64,000 nt of DNA from Indibacter alkaliphilus LW1 (GTDB taxonomy: Bacteria > Bacteroidota > Bacteroidia > Cytophagales > Cyclobacteriaceae): contig NZ_ALWO02000002.1 of assembly GCF_000295935.2 (NCBI RefSeq), positions 33,911 to 97,910 of the forward strand. Direction: 5' to 3'. The translations under genes and the position numbers were made by a program. The notes below the pieces were generated by a model. That model did no database searches. It was not told the origin of the DNA and was given only the letters and a program-made list of their open reading frames with translations. Below are positions 1 to 8,911 of this stretch, in pieces. Numbering within the stretch: position 1 is the stretch's first letter; each line of letters opens with the position of its first letter.

Positions 1-935
1 CTGAGTCCTGAATCAGCAGCAGAAATGATAGCCTCTTTTTGTTTAGAAGTTTTGGTATGCCAGCCTTCCACAGATTCAATATTGCTGAGTTGAAGATCAG
101 AGTAATTGGGAAAAGGCCCAGTCTTGTTTCCAAACTTTTCAAATTTGGAAGCAAAATTAGTATTTCCTTTACCTCCTGAAAAATCAGCCCAATCCAATCC
201 AAATCTTAATCTGATCTCATTGGCCTTCTCTTTCATTTGCAATGCTTCTTGTATCAAAATAGCCCGCTGCTGAAAAATAAATGTTCTCAACTCCTGTACA
301 AATTCTTCCTTTTCTAATGAAGATTGAAAACTATCCCGATAAGCTTTGAATTTTTCCTGAAATATTTCTTTTCCCAAACCCTTGATCCCAATCCTAATAT
401 CCCAGGATTTTCCATCTTCTATCTGATCCTTGGCGTAATCTACAAGCCACTGCTTAAGATTCTGATCCTCGGAAACTTTTTCTACAACCCTATCCACTAA
501 TCTCTCCAAAACAGCTTGTTGATCGAGTTCAACATCAAATTTGGCCTGTAAATCCATCTCTCTTGCAAATGAGCGGATGACTTTTTGAAAAAAGGAGTCA
601 ATAGTACTCACTGAAAAGTAACCATAAGCATGCAATATGTCTAAAAGGGTGTGGTAACTCCTTCTCTTAAGCTCCTCTCCGTCTATTTGAAGATGCTTCA
701 TCAATTCACTATCCAAAAATTCTCCCGGCTTAACCTCTTTGGAAAGCCTCTCTAAAAACTCCAGAATCCTTTCTTTCATCTCCTGGGTAGCCTTATTGGT
801 GAAAGTCACCGCAAGGATTTGCCTGAAAGCCCCAGGATGTTTCAAAGCCAGCTTGAGATATTCGAGTGTCAACGTATAAGTCTTACCGGAACCTGCTGAA
901 GATTTGTAAATGATAAAAGGTTTGATGCTGTCCAT
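1..935 (-). CDS. RecB/UvrD-family helicase-nuclease, N-terminal part (truncated by window edge)
   Basis: Reading in from the right, the protein begins MDSIKPFIIYKSSAGSGKTY. This is a Walker A loop (SSAGSGKT, about residues 11-18) placed at the extreme N terminus, as in UvrD/RecB/AddA superfamily 1 helicases. It is followed by a motif Ia-like stretch (LAVTFTNKATQEMKERI) and later by VSTIDSFFQKVIRSFARE, a typical RecB/AddA signature. About 311 residues are visible and the frame stays open to base 1, so the 3' end lies outside the window. Bacteroidota proteins starting this way are usually about 1,000 residues long and act in double-strand-break processing; whether a C-terminal nuclease domain is present cannot be seen. 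The start is the ATG at 933-935, with no in-frame alternative needed. Confidence 0.85.
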   Translation of the reverse strand, partial: MDSIKPFIIYKSSAGSGKTYTLTLEYLKLALKHPGAFRQILAVTFTNKATQEMKERILEFLERLSKEVKPGEFLDSELMKHLQIDGEELKRRSYHTLLDILHAYGYFSVSTIDSFFQKVIRSFAREMDLQAKFDVELDQQAVLERLVDRVVEKVSEDQNLKQWLVDYAKDQIEDGKSWDIRIGIKGLGKEIFQEKFKAYRDSFQSSLEKEEFVQELRTFIFQQRAILIQEALQMKEKANEIRLRFGLDWADFSGGKGNTNFASKFEKFGNKTGPFPNYSDLQLSNIESVEGWHTKTSKQKEAIISAADSGL

Positions 936-1020
936 AGGCAAAAGTGTATAAGAACAAATCAAAGACTTTTGACCCTGAATAAAAAATCAATGACGCGAAT
1001 TGTCAGAATAAAATATTCTT

Positions 1021-1629
1021 CTAAAATTCCCAACGAAAAGAAACTCCATTGCCGCTAAGGCTGACCTGATCAACAATCTTTGCAAGATTCCCTGAATGCT
1101 TCCTGTGGACAAAATACTTGATCAAATCGAAGCTCATCAAAAATGCTCCTTGCAGCATAATGGATTTGCCAAAACCCTGAAATTGTCCATCATCTAACCT
1201 CCTACCTCTCTCATTCAACCAAAAGCCAGATGCCACATAAGCCAGATCGAGTCCTGCATTTAGCAATAAGATTTTTTCAATGCTATTCTGGGCACTAAAA
1301 GTTTCCCAGAGATCACTTTTTGACTCTTCCTTCATGGCACTGAAATAACCAAATCCAGCAATAAGCAAATTTACCGAATTCCAATACATATTCATCTGAT
1401 GAAATGCCCTTGTCTCTCCAGAGGTCCTTCCAGCCATGACGGCTCCTGTGGCAATATTTCCAACAGCCCAAGATCCCAATATCAGCATCCCTGACTTGTT
1501 GTAATCAATTCTTTCCTGATTGTATTGCCTCAGTGCATCTTGATTGGATTGGGCCAGGGTTTCTTTTGAAAAAATTGAAACTATTGAAAACAAAAGGAGT
1601 GTTAAGATTAAGGATTTGAAAAGTTTCAT
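1021..1629 (-). CDS. Conserved membrane protein (DUF6992-like)
   Basis: A 202-residue protein with a cleavable signal peptide (MKLFKSLILTLLLFSIVSIFS, cleavage after about residue 26) and several hydrophobic stretches (SGMLILGSWAVGNIATGAV, NSVNLLIAGFGYFSAM, ILLLNAGLDLAYVASGFWL, MLQGAFLMSFDLIKYFV). It is most likely an inner-membrane protein with four helices. It resembles the small uncharacterised Bacteroidota family labelled DUF6992; that assignment is from memory of the pattern YNQERIDYNKSGMLILGSW and is not certain. No catalytic motif is visible. It lies between the helicase gene on the same strand and the divergent DUF177 gene, so it may be a single-gene transcript. No function is known. 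Confidence 0.7.
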   Translation of the reverse strand: MKLFKSLILTLLLFSIVSIFSKETLAQSNQDALRQYNQERIDYNKSGMLILGSWAVGNIATGAVMAGRTSGETRAFHQMNMYWNSVNLLIAGFGYFSAMKEESKSDLWETFSAQNSIEKILLLNAGLDLAYVASGFWLNERGRRLDDGQFQGFGKSIMLQGAFLMSFDLIKYFVHRKHSGNLAKIVDQVSLSGNGVSFRWEF

Positions 1630-1793
1630 AAATGGTTTGTTTAATAAATTAACATGAATTGAAAGTTTTTGTTGATGGATCTAAAAGAAAGTAAGGTAGG
1701 CCTATCTTTTAAATTCCAAGATGAATTTCCAGTCTTATCCGAAGCTTTATAAAATAAATCCTGACCAAATTTTATTATTCTAAAGCATTTCCC

Positions 1794-1801
1794 TAAATTT
1801 G
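1794..1801 (+). promoter_or_regulatory. Probable -7 promoter element of the DUF177-rpmF operon
   Basis: TAAATTTG fits the Bacteroidota -7 consensus TAnnTTTG and lies 25 bp before the ATG at 1827. A clear -33 TTTG is not visible at the expected spacing, so this rests on one element and its position. Confidence 0.45.
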
Positions 1802-1826
1802 CGGTCTTGAATTAGAGGGAGGAGTC

Positions 1827-2387
1827 ATGAAATTCTTGAGAGCGTACAACATTGACATCATCAAACTCAAAGAGGGTAAACACACATTTGAGTTCAATGT
1901 AGATAATGAGTTCTTTAGGTTTTATGAAGCAGATGAATGGGTCAACGGAGCCAATCTAAAAATTGAAGTAATACTGAATAAGACAGTTTCCCTGATGGAG
2001 GCTCACTTTCAGGTTTCAGGTACCGTGGGGCTTACCTGCGACAGAAGCCTAGAGGAGTTTGATTATCAGCTAAATACCGAGGAATTGGTTATTTACAAAT
2101 ATGGGGAAATGGAGCAGGAGATCAGTGAAGATGTAATCATGATCACCCGTGACACTCCCAGCATAAACATTGCCCAGCTTGTCTATGAATTTATCTTGTT
2201 GGCTATTCCTGCCAAAAAGATTCATCCGGATTATGAAGACGAGGATGAAGAGGACGAAGGTGAAGGCAGTTTGGTCTATCTTTCTGAGGAGAACGAAGAT
2301 GATACAGATAAGCCCTCAGGCAATAAAGAAAAGAAACAAACCGATCCCAGATGGGAAGCATTAAATAAATTAAAGAATAAAGATTAA
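1827..2387 (+). CDS. DUF177 (YceD-like) domain protein
   Basis: A 186-residue cytoplasmic protein. The segment SGTVGLTCDRSLEEFDY (about residues 64-80, single Cys at 71) matches the conserved core of the DUF177/YceD family, which is linked to accumulation of 23S rRNA and the large ribosomal subunit and is normally encoded just before rpmF. That is the case here, with rpmF starting 18 bp downstream. The last 50 residues are extremely acidic (runs of Asp and Glu near 142-160) and end in a basic, probably disordered tail. It is almost certainly co-transcribed with rpmF. The assignment rests on both the motif and the conserved neighbourhood. Confidence 0.88.
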   Translation: MKFLRAYNIDIIKLKEGKHTFEFNVDNEFFRFYEADEWVNGANLKIEVILNKTVSLMEAHFQVSGTVGLTCDRSLEEFDYQLNTEELVIYKYGEMEQEISEDVIMITRDTPSINIAQLVYEFILLAIPAKKIHPDYEDEDEEDEGEGSLVYLSEENEDDTDKPSGNKEKKQTDPRWEALNKLKNKD

Positions 2388-2404
2388 TCTAAAATAGCAT
2401 AGAG

Positions 2405-2596
2405 ATGGCACATCCTAAACGCAAAATTTCGAAAACCAGAAGAGACAAAAGAAGAACTCACTATAAGCTAACTGCTCCAGGACTGGCTAAATGCCCTACA
2501 ACAGGTGAGACCCACCTACCTCATAGAGCATTTTGGTTGGACGGTAAACTGTACTACAAAGGACAGGTTATCATGGAAAAAGAAGTTCTTGCTTAA
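2405..2596 (+). CDS. rpmF: 50S ribosomal protein L32
   Basis: This 63-residue basic protein begins [19 protein letters not shown], the universal start of bacterial L32, followed by [13 protein letters not shown]. Only one Cys of the usual zinc-binding set is present (C30), so this is the zinc-independent form common in Bacteroidota. It is a structural protein of the large ribosomal subunit. It follows the DUF177 gene by 18 bp and is followed by a good rho-independent terminator. In many bacteria plsX lies between rpmF and fabH; here plsX is absent and a 277-bp gap separates rpmF from fabH. Confidence 0.97.
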   Translation: MAHPKRKISKTRRDKRRTHYKLTAPGLAKCPTTGETHLPHRAFWLDGKLYYKGQVIMEKEVLA

Positions 2597-2621
2597 TCAT
2601 TACACAAAAGGCCTTTTGACA

Positions 2622-2657
2622 AAATCCATCCCGACACAAGTCAGGGTGGATTTTTTT
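2622..2657 (+). terminator. Rho-independent terminator after rpmF
   Basis: A 13-bp stem (AATCCATCCCGAC with GTCAGGGTGGATT, one mismatch and one G-U pair) with loop ACAA is followed directly by seven T. It ends the DUF177-rpmF transcript. Confidence 0.85.
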
Positions 2658-2873
2658 GTTTTAAAGAAAAAGCTAAGTTTACAAGAAGTCTCTCCAGCAG
2701 AAACCTTTAAAGTCCTTTAAAACCAAAAAGCTTTGGTGAAAAAGGACATTTTAAATAATTTTGATGCCTTGGTCTGCGATCAAAGCAATTCTCAATCCAA
2801 ATTAGACCATAACACATTCAGAGCCAATAAATTAAAAAGTAACGCTTTTGTTTTGGCTGAAAACCATTGATTA

Positions 2874-3872
2874 ATGAAAAAAACCAGAGCAGTAATTACG
2901 GGAGTTCAAGGCTGGGTTCCGGAATATGTATTGACCAACCGTGAGTTGGAAACCATGGTGGATACCAATGACGAATGGATTACCACCAGAACAGGAATAA
3001 AAGAAAGAAGGATTTTGAAAGGTGAAAACCAGGGGACTTCAGTAATCGGAATCAATGCTGTCAAAGGACTTTTAGAAAAAACCAATACCAAAGCAGAAGA
3101 TATTGACTTGATTATCTGTGCGACAGTTACCCCTGACATGCCTTTCCCGGCTACAGCAAATATCATTGCAGATGGAGTTGGTGCCAAAAACAGCTACAGC
3201 TATGATATTTCGGCTGCTTGTTCTGGATTTTTGTACGCCCTCACTATTGGCAGCCAGTTTATAGAAACCGGGATGCATAAAAAAGTCATCATTGTAGGTG
3301 CAGACAAAATGTCTTCAATAATTGATTACCAAGACAGGGCTACCTGTATTATTTTTGGTGATGGTGGCGGTGCAGTACTTTTAGAACCTACCCAGGAAAA
3401 AGTCGGTATTATGGATTCTTTACTCCATGCTGATGGCTCAGGAGCTCCTTTTCTTCATATGAAAGCAGGAGGTAGCCGAAAGCCGGCAAGCTTGGAAACC
3501 ATCGCTGCCAGAGAGCATTTTGCTTTTCAGGAAGGATCCACAGTCTTCAAATTTGCTGTGACCAACATGGCAGAGGTCAGTGCTAGAATTATGGAACGAA
3601 ATAATCTGGCTTCCGAGGATATTGCATGGCTTGTTCCGCATCAAGCCAACAAAAGAATCATCGATGCTACCGCAAACCGAATGGGTGTTGGTCCCGATAA
3701 GGTGATGCTAAACATAGAGAAATACGGTAACACTACAGCCGGAACTTTACCTTTGTGTCTTTGGGATTACGAATCCCAACTTAAAAAAGGCGACAATATC
3801 ATCCTTGCTGCTTTTGGAGGAGGATTCACTTGGGGATCCATCTATCTGAAGTGGGGGTATGACCCAAAATAA
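2874..3872 (+). CDS. fabH: 3-oxoacyl-[acyl-carrier-protein] synthase III
   Basis: The product (332 residues, normal length) condenses acetyl-CoA or a branched acyl-CoA with malonyl-ACP to start fatty-acid synthesis in the cytoplasm. The whole KAS III catalytic triad is visible: Cys116 in SAACSGFL, His256 in PHQANKR and Asn286 in YGNTTAGT. The glycine-rich loop [10 protein letters not shown] lies at 161-170, and the C terminus has the expected [11 protein letters not shown] segment. The gene is followed by efp, accB and accC on the same strand, so chain initiation and malonyl-CoA supply sit together. Branched-chain starter preference would fit Bacteroidota but cannot be read from the sequence. 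Confidence 0.97.
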   Translation: MKKTRAVITGVQGWVPEYVLTNRELETMVDTNDEWITTRTGIKERRILKGENQGTSVIGINAVKGLLEKTNTKAEDIDLIICATVTPDMPFPATANIIADGVGAKNSYSYDISAACSGFLYALTIGSQFIETGMHKKVIIVGADKMSSIIDYQDRATCIIFGDGGGAVLLEPTQEKVGIMDSLLHADGSGAPFLHMKAGGSRKPASLETIAAREHFAFQEGSTVFKFAVTNMAEVSARIMERNNLASEDIAWLVPHQANKRIIDATANRMGVGPDKVMLNIEKYGNTTAGTLPLCLWDYESQLKKGDNIILAAFGGGFTWGSIYLKWGYDPK

Positions 3873-3893
3873 TTAAATTTTAAACCAAACAAT

Positions 3894-4457
3894 ATGGCAA
3901 GTACCGCAGATTTCAAAAATGGATTATGTCTTGTAATGAACAATGACATCTATTCCATAGTAGAATTTCAGCATGTAAAACCAGGGAAAGGAGCTGCTTT
4001 TGTTAGAACAAAACTAAAAAGCCTCACTTCCGGAAAGGTTTTGGACAAAACTTTCAATGCAGGTGAAAAGGTCACCACTGCCAGAGTAGAAAAAAGATCC
4101 CACCAATTCATCTATGCAGATGATATGGGGTATCATTTTATGGACATGGACAGTTTTGAGCAAATCCCAATTGAAGAAAAATTAATCGAGAGACCTCAAT
4201 TACTCAAAGAAGGTCAGATTGTGGACATCTTAGTCCATGACGAAACTGAAACCCCTCTTTCAGTGGAGTTACCCCCATTTGTAGAACTGATGATCACTTA
4301 CACTGAACCTGGTATCAAAGGAGATACAGCCACCAATGCATTGAAGCCTGCTACTTTGGAAACCGGTGCTACTGTAATGGTTCCATTATTTGTAGAACAG
4401 GATACCATGATCAAGGTAGATACAAGAGATGGCTCCTACTCAGAAAGAGTGAAATAA
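3894..4457 (+). CDS. efp: Translation elongation factor P
   Basis: This 187-residue protein has the three beta-barrel domains of EF-P. The loop that reaches the peptidyl-transferase centre reads HVKPGKGAAFVRTK, with Lys32 at the position modified in some bacteria. The C-terminal signature (GDTATNALKPATLETGATVMVPLFVEQDTMIKVDTR split over residues 142-180) is typical. EF-P rescues ribosomes stalled on polyproline. No epmA or epmB modification gene is present in this window. It starts 21 bp after fabH and probably shares its transcript. Confidence 0.97.
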   Translation: MASTADFKNGLCLVMNNDIYSIVEFQHVKPGKGAAFVRTKLKSLTSGKVLDKTFNAGEKVTTARVEKRSHQFIYADDMGYHFMDMDSFEQIPIEEKLIERPQLLKEGQIVDILVHDETETPLSVELPPFVELMITYTEPGIKGDTATNALKPATLETGATVMVPLFVEQDTMIKVDTRDGSYSERVK

Positions 4458-4560
4458 TTTCAGAAAGCTAACTGATTTTCTTAAATTACATAGTATTCTT
4501 AAAAGATATTCAAACCCAAACGCAATCTCCCGAAAGGGTGATTTTTAAATTATTCAAGTT

Positions 4561-5034
4561 ATGAAAGCAAAAGAAATACAGGATTTAATTGATTTTATTT
4601 CCAATTCCGGTCTTGCGGAAGTAAAAATAGAAACTGATGAGTTTAAACTTTCTATAAAGAAACATGCTGATGCCCAAGCAGTAAGAGTAGAAGCAGCAGC
4701 GCCTACACAAGCAGCAGCGCCCGCTCCTGCTCCGGCACCTGTAGCTGCCAATCCAAGTCCAGCTGCTCCTGCAAAAGAAGAAAGCAGCAATTATGTAGAA
4801 ATCAAATCTCCTATGATTGGGACATTCTACAGAACTCCAAACCCTGATTCAGATGCTTTTGTAAATGTTGGCGACACTGTCAGCAAAGGCCAGACAGTTT
4901 GTATCATTGAAGCAATGAAGCTTTTCAATGAAATCGAATCTGAGGTATCCGGAAAAATCGTTAAGGTATTGGTTGAAAATTCCCAGCCGGTAGAATATGA
5001 TCAGCCATTATTTTTGGTTGATCCAGCAGGATAA
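4561..5034 (+). CDS. accB: Biotin carboxyl carrier protein of acetyl-CoA carboxylase
   Basis: A 157-residue protein with an N-terminal helical region, a flexible linker rich in Ala and Pro (about 46-72) and a C-terminal biotinyl domain. The biotinylation motif EAMK places the target at Lys120, and the domain ends with the usual DQPLFLVDP. It carries carboxybiotin between the AccC biotin carboxylase and the carboxyltransferase for malonyl-CoA synthesis. accC follows 27 bp downstream, and the pair is almost certainly co-expressed. The carboxyltransferase genes are not in this window. Confidence 0.97.
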   Translation: MKAKEIQDLIDFISNSGLAEVKIETDEFKLSIKKHADAQAVRVEAAAPTQAAAPAPAPAPVAANPSPAAPAKEESSNYVEIKSPMIGTFYRTPNPDSDAFVNVGDTVSKGQTVCIIEAMKLFNEIESEVSGKIVKVLVENSQPVEYDQPLFLVDPAG

Positions 5035-5061
5035 TTTTTGTTTCAACAAACCCAAATTACA

Positions 5062-6411
5062 GTGTTTAATAAAATATTAATTGCCAACCGTGGAGAAATA
5101 GCACTGAGAGTGATCCGTACCTGCAAAGAGATGGGGATCAAAACAGTAGCTGTTTACTCTGTTGCTGACAAGGACAGCTTACATGTTCGCTTTGCTGATG
5201 AAGCTGTATGTATTGGAGCACCTCCGAGTAAGGAATCCTATCTAAATATTCCTAGAATCATAGCTGCTGCAGAAATCACCAACGCAGATGCAATTCACCC
5301 TGGCTATGGTTTTCTTTCTGAAAACGCTGAGTTTTCAAGAATATGTGAAGAATACGGGATCAAATTTATCGGGGCAAGTCCCGAAATGATCAATAAGATG
5401 GGTGATAAAGCTACTGCCAAAGCAACCATGAAGGAAGCTGGAGTACCCACCATCCCAGGTTCAGAAGGCTTATTGGAATCAATAGATCAAGGTATCAAGA
5501 TCGCCAATGAAATGGGCTATCCAGTAATTCTGAAAGCAACTGCAGGTGGTGGTGGCCGAGGAATGAGAATTGTCCGTCAGGAAAGTGAGTTTAAGAAAGC
5601 CTGGGATGATGCAAGACAAGAGTCTGGTGCAGCCTTTGGAAATGACGGATTATACTTGGAAAAATTTGTAGAAGAGCCCCGCCATATTGAAATTCAGATA
5701 GTAGGAGACAGTAAAGGCAGAGCTTGCCACTTGTCTGAGAGAGATTGCTCCATACAGAGAAGACATCAAAAATTAGTAGAAGAAACGCCATCCCCCTTCA
5801 TGACAGATGAATTGAGAGAGGCTATGGGTACAGCCGCCATCAAAGGTGCTGAGGCAATAGGATATGAAGGCGCAGGCACGATAGAGTTTTTGGTTGACAA
5901 ACACAGAAACTTCTTCTTTATGGAAATGAACACCCGAATACAGGTGGAACACCCCATCACCGAAGAAGTGACCGATTTTGACCTGATCAAAGAACAAATC
6001 AAAGTAGCGGCAGGAGAGCCTATTTCCGGTCAGAATTATTTCCCAAAGCTTTATGCTATGGAATGTAGGATCAATGCGGAAGACCCTGCCAATGGATTTA
6101 GACCAAGCCCGGGAAAAATAGTCAACCTGCACATGCCGGGTGGTAGAGGTGTAAGAGTGGACAGCCATGTATATGCAGGCTATGTTATCCCGCCTAATTA
6201 TGATTCTATGATTGCCAAACTGATTGTGAGCGGTCAGTCTAGAGAAGAAGTAATTGTGAGAATGAAAAGAGCTCTTGAGGAATTTGTAATAGATGGAATC
6301 AAAACCACTATCCCTTTCCATATTTCACTTCTGGAAAATGAAGAATTTAAGGCAGGAAACTTCACCACGAAGTTTTTGGAAACCTTTGACTTCTCCGTAA
6401 TCAAAAAATAA
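5062..6411 (+). CDS. accC: Acetyl-CoA carboxylase, biotin carboxylase subunit
   Basis: I place the start at the GTG at 5062, giving [20 protein letters not shown], the conserved N terminus of the family. An upstream in-frame TTG at 5038 would add eight residues without homology and sits only 3 bp after the accB stop. The product (about 449 residues) is an ATP-grasp enzyme that carboxylates biotin on AccB. The glycine-rich ATP loop ([14 protein letters not shown]) and the catalytic segment [16 protein letters not shown] are both intact. A strong terminator begins 24 bp after the stop, closing the fabH-efp-accB-accC group. Confidence 0.96.
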   Translation: MFNKILIANRGEIALRVIRTCKEMGIKTVAVYSVADKDSLHVRFADEAVCIGAPPSKESYLNIPRIIAAAEITNADAIHPGYGFLSENAEFSRICEEYGIKFIGASPEMINKMGDKATAKATMKEAGVPTIPGSEGLLESIDQGIKIANEMGYPVILKATAGGGGRGMRIVRQESEFKKAWDDARQESGAAFGNDGLYLEKFVEEPRHIEIQIVGDSKGRACHLSERDCSIQRRHQKLVEETPSPFMTDELREAMGTAAIKGAEAIGYEGAGTIEFLVDKHRNFFFMEMNTRIQVEHPITEEVTDFDLIKEQIKVAAGEPISGQNYFPKLYAMECRINAEDPANGFRPSPGKIVNLHMPGGRGVRVDSHVYAGYVIPPNYDSMIAKLIVSGQSREEVIVRMKRALEEFVIDGIKTTIPFHISLLENEEFKAGNFTTKFLETFDFSVIKK

Positions 6412-6435
6412 ATCAAAATATTATCAATCCAATTG

Positions 6436-6466
6436 AAGCCGACCAATTTGGTCGGCTTTCTTTTTT
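6436..6466 (+). terminator. Rho-independent terminator after accC
   Basis: A perfect 9-bp stem (AAGCCGACC with GGTCGGCTT) with a 5-nt loop AATTT is followed by a T-rich tract. Confidence 0.9.
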
Positions 6467-6600
6467 ACAATACTTTCTTCGCAGTTCTTGATATTTACTT
6501 CATCAGAATATCAATAGTTGATTTTTTTGGGAAACAATTTTGTCTTCTGTAATTTTTTTCACGAATTTACTTGAACTGAAAGTAACTCCCCTGAATAGCC

Positions 6601-8910
6601 GTGAAAAAACTGATTTCCTTTGCCCTTCCCTCTTTGCTTGTCTTGTTTTTTTCTTGCCAAGAAAAAACTACGACAAACAACTTCCTGGATGGTAAAGACC
6701 AAGTAAGCTATAACTTTCATGTCAGGCCTATTCTTTCTGATAAATGTTTTGCATGTCATGGCCCTGACGCCAACAAAAGAGAGGCAGGGCTGCGCCTCGA
6801 TATCGCCGATTCGGCCTATGCCACTTTGAAGGAAAACCCCGGTCGCCACGGAATTGTCCCAGGGAATCCTTCTGATTCAGAAATTTACATCCGCCTTACA
6901 TCAGATGATCCGGGAGAGCGCATGCCTCCAGTGGAGTCCAATCTAAGCCTCAACCCAGATGAAATCGAAATTATTAAAAAATGGATAGAACAGGGTGCCA
7001 GGTATGAACCGCATTGGGCATTTGTAAAACCCCAGAAACAAGCCCTTCCGAAAGTCAAACATCAAAAATGGCCTTCCAATGAAATAGATTATTTCATACT
7101 CCGGCAAATGGAATCAGCAGGCCTGAAACCCAACGCAGAAGCAGATAAGGTCGGCTTGCTCAAAAGAATCAGCCTAGACCTGACCGGACTCCCACCCTTA
7201 CCGGAATGGATTGCTGACTTTGAAAGAGATGATTCTGAAGAAGCATATTCCAACATGATAGATCAACTTCTCTCCAAGGAATCATTTGGAGAGAAAATGG
7301 CCGCGCTATGGATGGATATCTCAAGGTACTCTGATTCATACGGTTATCAGGATGACAATGTCAGAACACAATGGCCCTACCGGGATTGGGTGATTCATGC
7401 TTTCAACAAAAACTTACCTTACGATGAGTTCATCACCTGGCAATTGGCAGGTGATTTATTACCGGACAAGAACAAAGAAAAAATCCTTGCTACAGCTTTT
7501 AACAGAAATCATAAGTATACAGAAGAAGGTGGAGTGATAGAAGAAGAATACCGTGTGGAATATGTTTTAGACAAAACAAACACATTCAGCAAGGGAATCT
7601 TGGGACTTACTGCAGAATGTGCCCAATGTCATGACCACAAGTATGATCCCATTTCCCAAAAAGAATACTTTGAGCTGTTTTCATTCTTCAATAATACCCC
7701 TGAAAAGGGATATGAGGGAGACGTCATGCAATCCAAACCAGCAAAAACCCCAATTCTTTGGATTGAAAAAGAGGACATAGAAGAAATTCTGAAATTTATC
7801 AACCAGCAGGATTCCGACAGGATTATGGTTTCTGTAATGGAGGAATTGGACAGTTTAAGGCCTACATTTATTTTGGACAGAGGATTATATGATGCTCCTA
7901 CAGACCAGGTTTTTCCCTCTACCCCATTATCCGTTAAAGCATTTGATCAAAATTACCCAAAAAACCGACTTGGCCTTGCCCAATGGACTGTTTCTAAAGA
8001 CAATCCATTGACCGCTAGGGTTTTTGTCAATCTCATTTGGCAAGAAATATTTGGGCAGGGAATTGTAAAATCTACAGGAGACTTCGGGATGCAGGGAGAT
8101 TTACCATCCCATCCTGAACTTTTAGATTGGCTAGCTGTGGACTTTATGGAAAATGGATGGAACATCAAAAGGCTATTAAAGCAGATTCTCAGCTCAGCTA
8201 CTTATAGACAGTCCTCTGTGGTAGACCGAAAAAAACTAGAGAAAGACCCAGAAAACACCTTCCTTTCAAGGTATTCGAGATTAAGGCTACCTGCCGAAAA
8301 CATCCGGGATCTTGTACTGGCAAGCTCCGGCCTTTTGGTGAATGAAATTGGAGGACCAAGTGTCAAACCCTACCAACCTAAAGGACTGTGGGAAGCTTCA
8401 ACATCCGGAAGAGGAGAGTTGAAAACCTATCAACAAGACAGTGGAGAAAAACTATATAGGAGAGGATTATACACTTTTATAAAATTGACCTCACCACCTC
8501 CCATGCCGATTATTTTTGACGGCTCCAACAGGGACCTTTGCGAAGTCAATAGAGGACGAACAAATACTCCTTTACAGGCCTTGGTAATGCTCAACGACCC
8601 ATTGGTCTTGGAAGCATCTTCTTATCTTGCCAATACTCTCTTAAAAAGAAAATCCGATCCCAGTTTGGCTATAGAAGAAGCATTCCTACGAATAGTCTGC
8701 AGATATCCCAAACATCAGGAGTTGAAAATCTTGGAAGATTACTTCAAAGAAGAAAAAATTCGGTTTTCTAAAGACATGAGCCAAGCTGCAAGCCTTATAC
8801 GTGTTGGAAATTCCGCATCCCAAACGGAAGAAATCAATGAAGACCTGGCAGCCATGATGCAGGTCATCAGCTTACTTTACAATTTGGAAGAAACACTCAT
8901 GAAAATCTGA
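6601..8910 (+). CDS. Planctomycete-type cytochrome c with DUF1549 and DUF1553 domains, lipoprotein
   Basis: The GTG start gives MKKLISFALPSLLVLFFSC, a lipoprotein signal (lipid-anchored Cys19). A PSCyt1-type cytochrome domain follows, with a single haem-binding CFACH near residue 50 and a GERMPP segment carrying the likely distal Met. Then come the DUF1549 region (about 150-350), a second CxxCH (CAQCHDHKYDP, about 340) and the C-terminal DUF1553 region (about 450-720, with NRGRTNTPLQALVMLNDPLV). This domain set is widespread in Planctomycetes and recurrent in Bacteroidota with DUF1501 partners, often near carbohydrate genes; its reaction is unknown. At 769 residues it is shorter than many relatives. 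DUF1501 starts one base after its stop, so the two are translationally linked. Confidence 0.9.
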   Translation: MKKLISFALPSLLVLFFSCQEKTTTNNFLDGKDQVSYNFHVRPILSDKCFACHGPDANKREAGLRLDIADSAYATLKENPGRHGIVPGNPSDSEIYIRLTSDDPGERMPPVESNLSLNPDEIEIIKKWIEQGARYEPHWAFVKPQKQALPKVKHQKWPSNEIDYFILRQMESAGLKPNAEADKVGLLKRISLDLTGLPPLPEWIADFERDDSEEAYSNMIDQLLSKESFGEKMAALWMDISRYSDSYGYQDDNVRTQWPYRDWVIHAFNKNLPYDEFITWQLAGDLLPDKNKEKILATAFNRNHKYTEEGGVIEEEYRVEYVLDKTNTFSKGILGLTAECAQCHDHKYDPISQKEYFELFSFFNNTPEKGYEGDVMQSKPAKTPILWIEKEDIEEILKFINQQDSDRIMVSVMEELDSLRPTFILDRGLYDAPTDQVFPSTPLSVKAFDQNYPKNRLGLAQWTVSKDNPLTARVFVNLIWQEIFGQGIVKSTGDFGMQGDLPSHPELLDWLAVDFMENGWNIKRLLKQILSSATYRQSSVVDRKKLEKDPENTFLSRYSRLRLPAENIRDLVLASSGLLVNEIGGPSVKPYQPKGLWEASTSGRGELKTYQQDSGEKLYRRGLYTFIKLTSPPPMPIIFDGSNRDLCEVNRGRTNTPLQALVMLNDPLVLEASSYLANTLLKRKSDPSLAIEEAFLRIVCRYPKHQELKILEDYFKEEKIRFSKDMSQAASLIRVGNSASQTEEINEDLAAMMQVISLLYNLEETLMKI

Positions 8911-8911
8911 A

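Noticed and set aside
2597..2873. plsX between rpmF and fabH
   Set aside because: The 277-bp gap is too short for plsX (about 1 kb) and holds only the rpmF terminator and AT-rich sequence.
5038..5061. TTG start for accC
   Set aside because: It is 3 bp from the accB stop and adds eight residues absent from the family; GTG 5062 gives [12 protein letters not shown].
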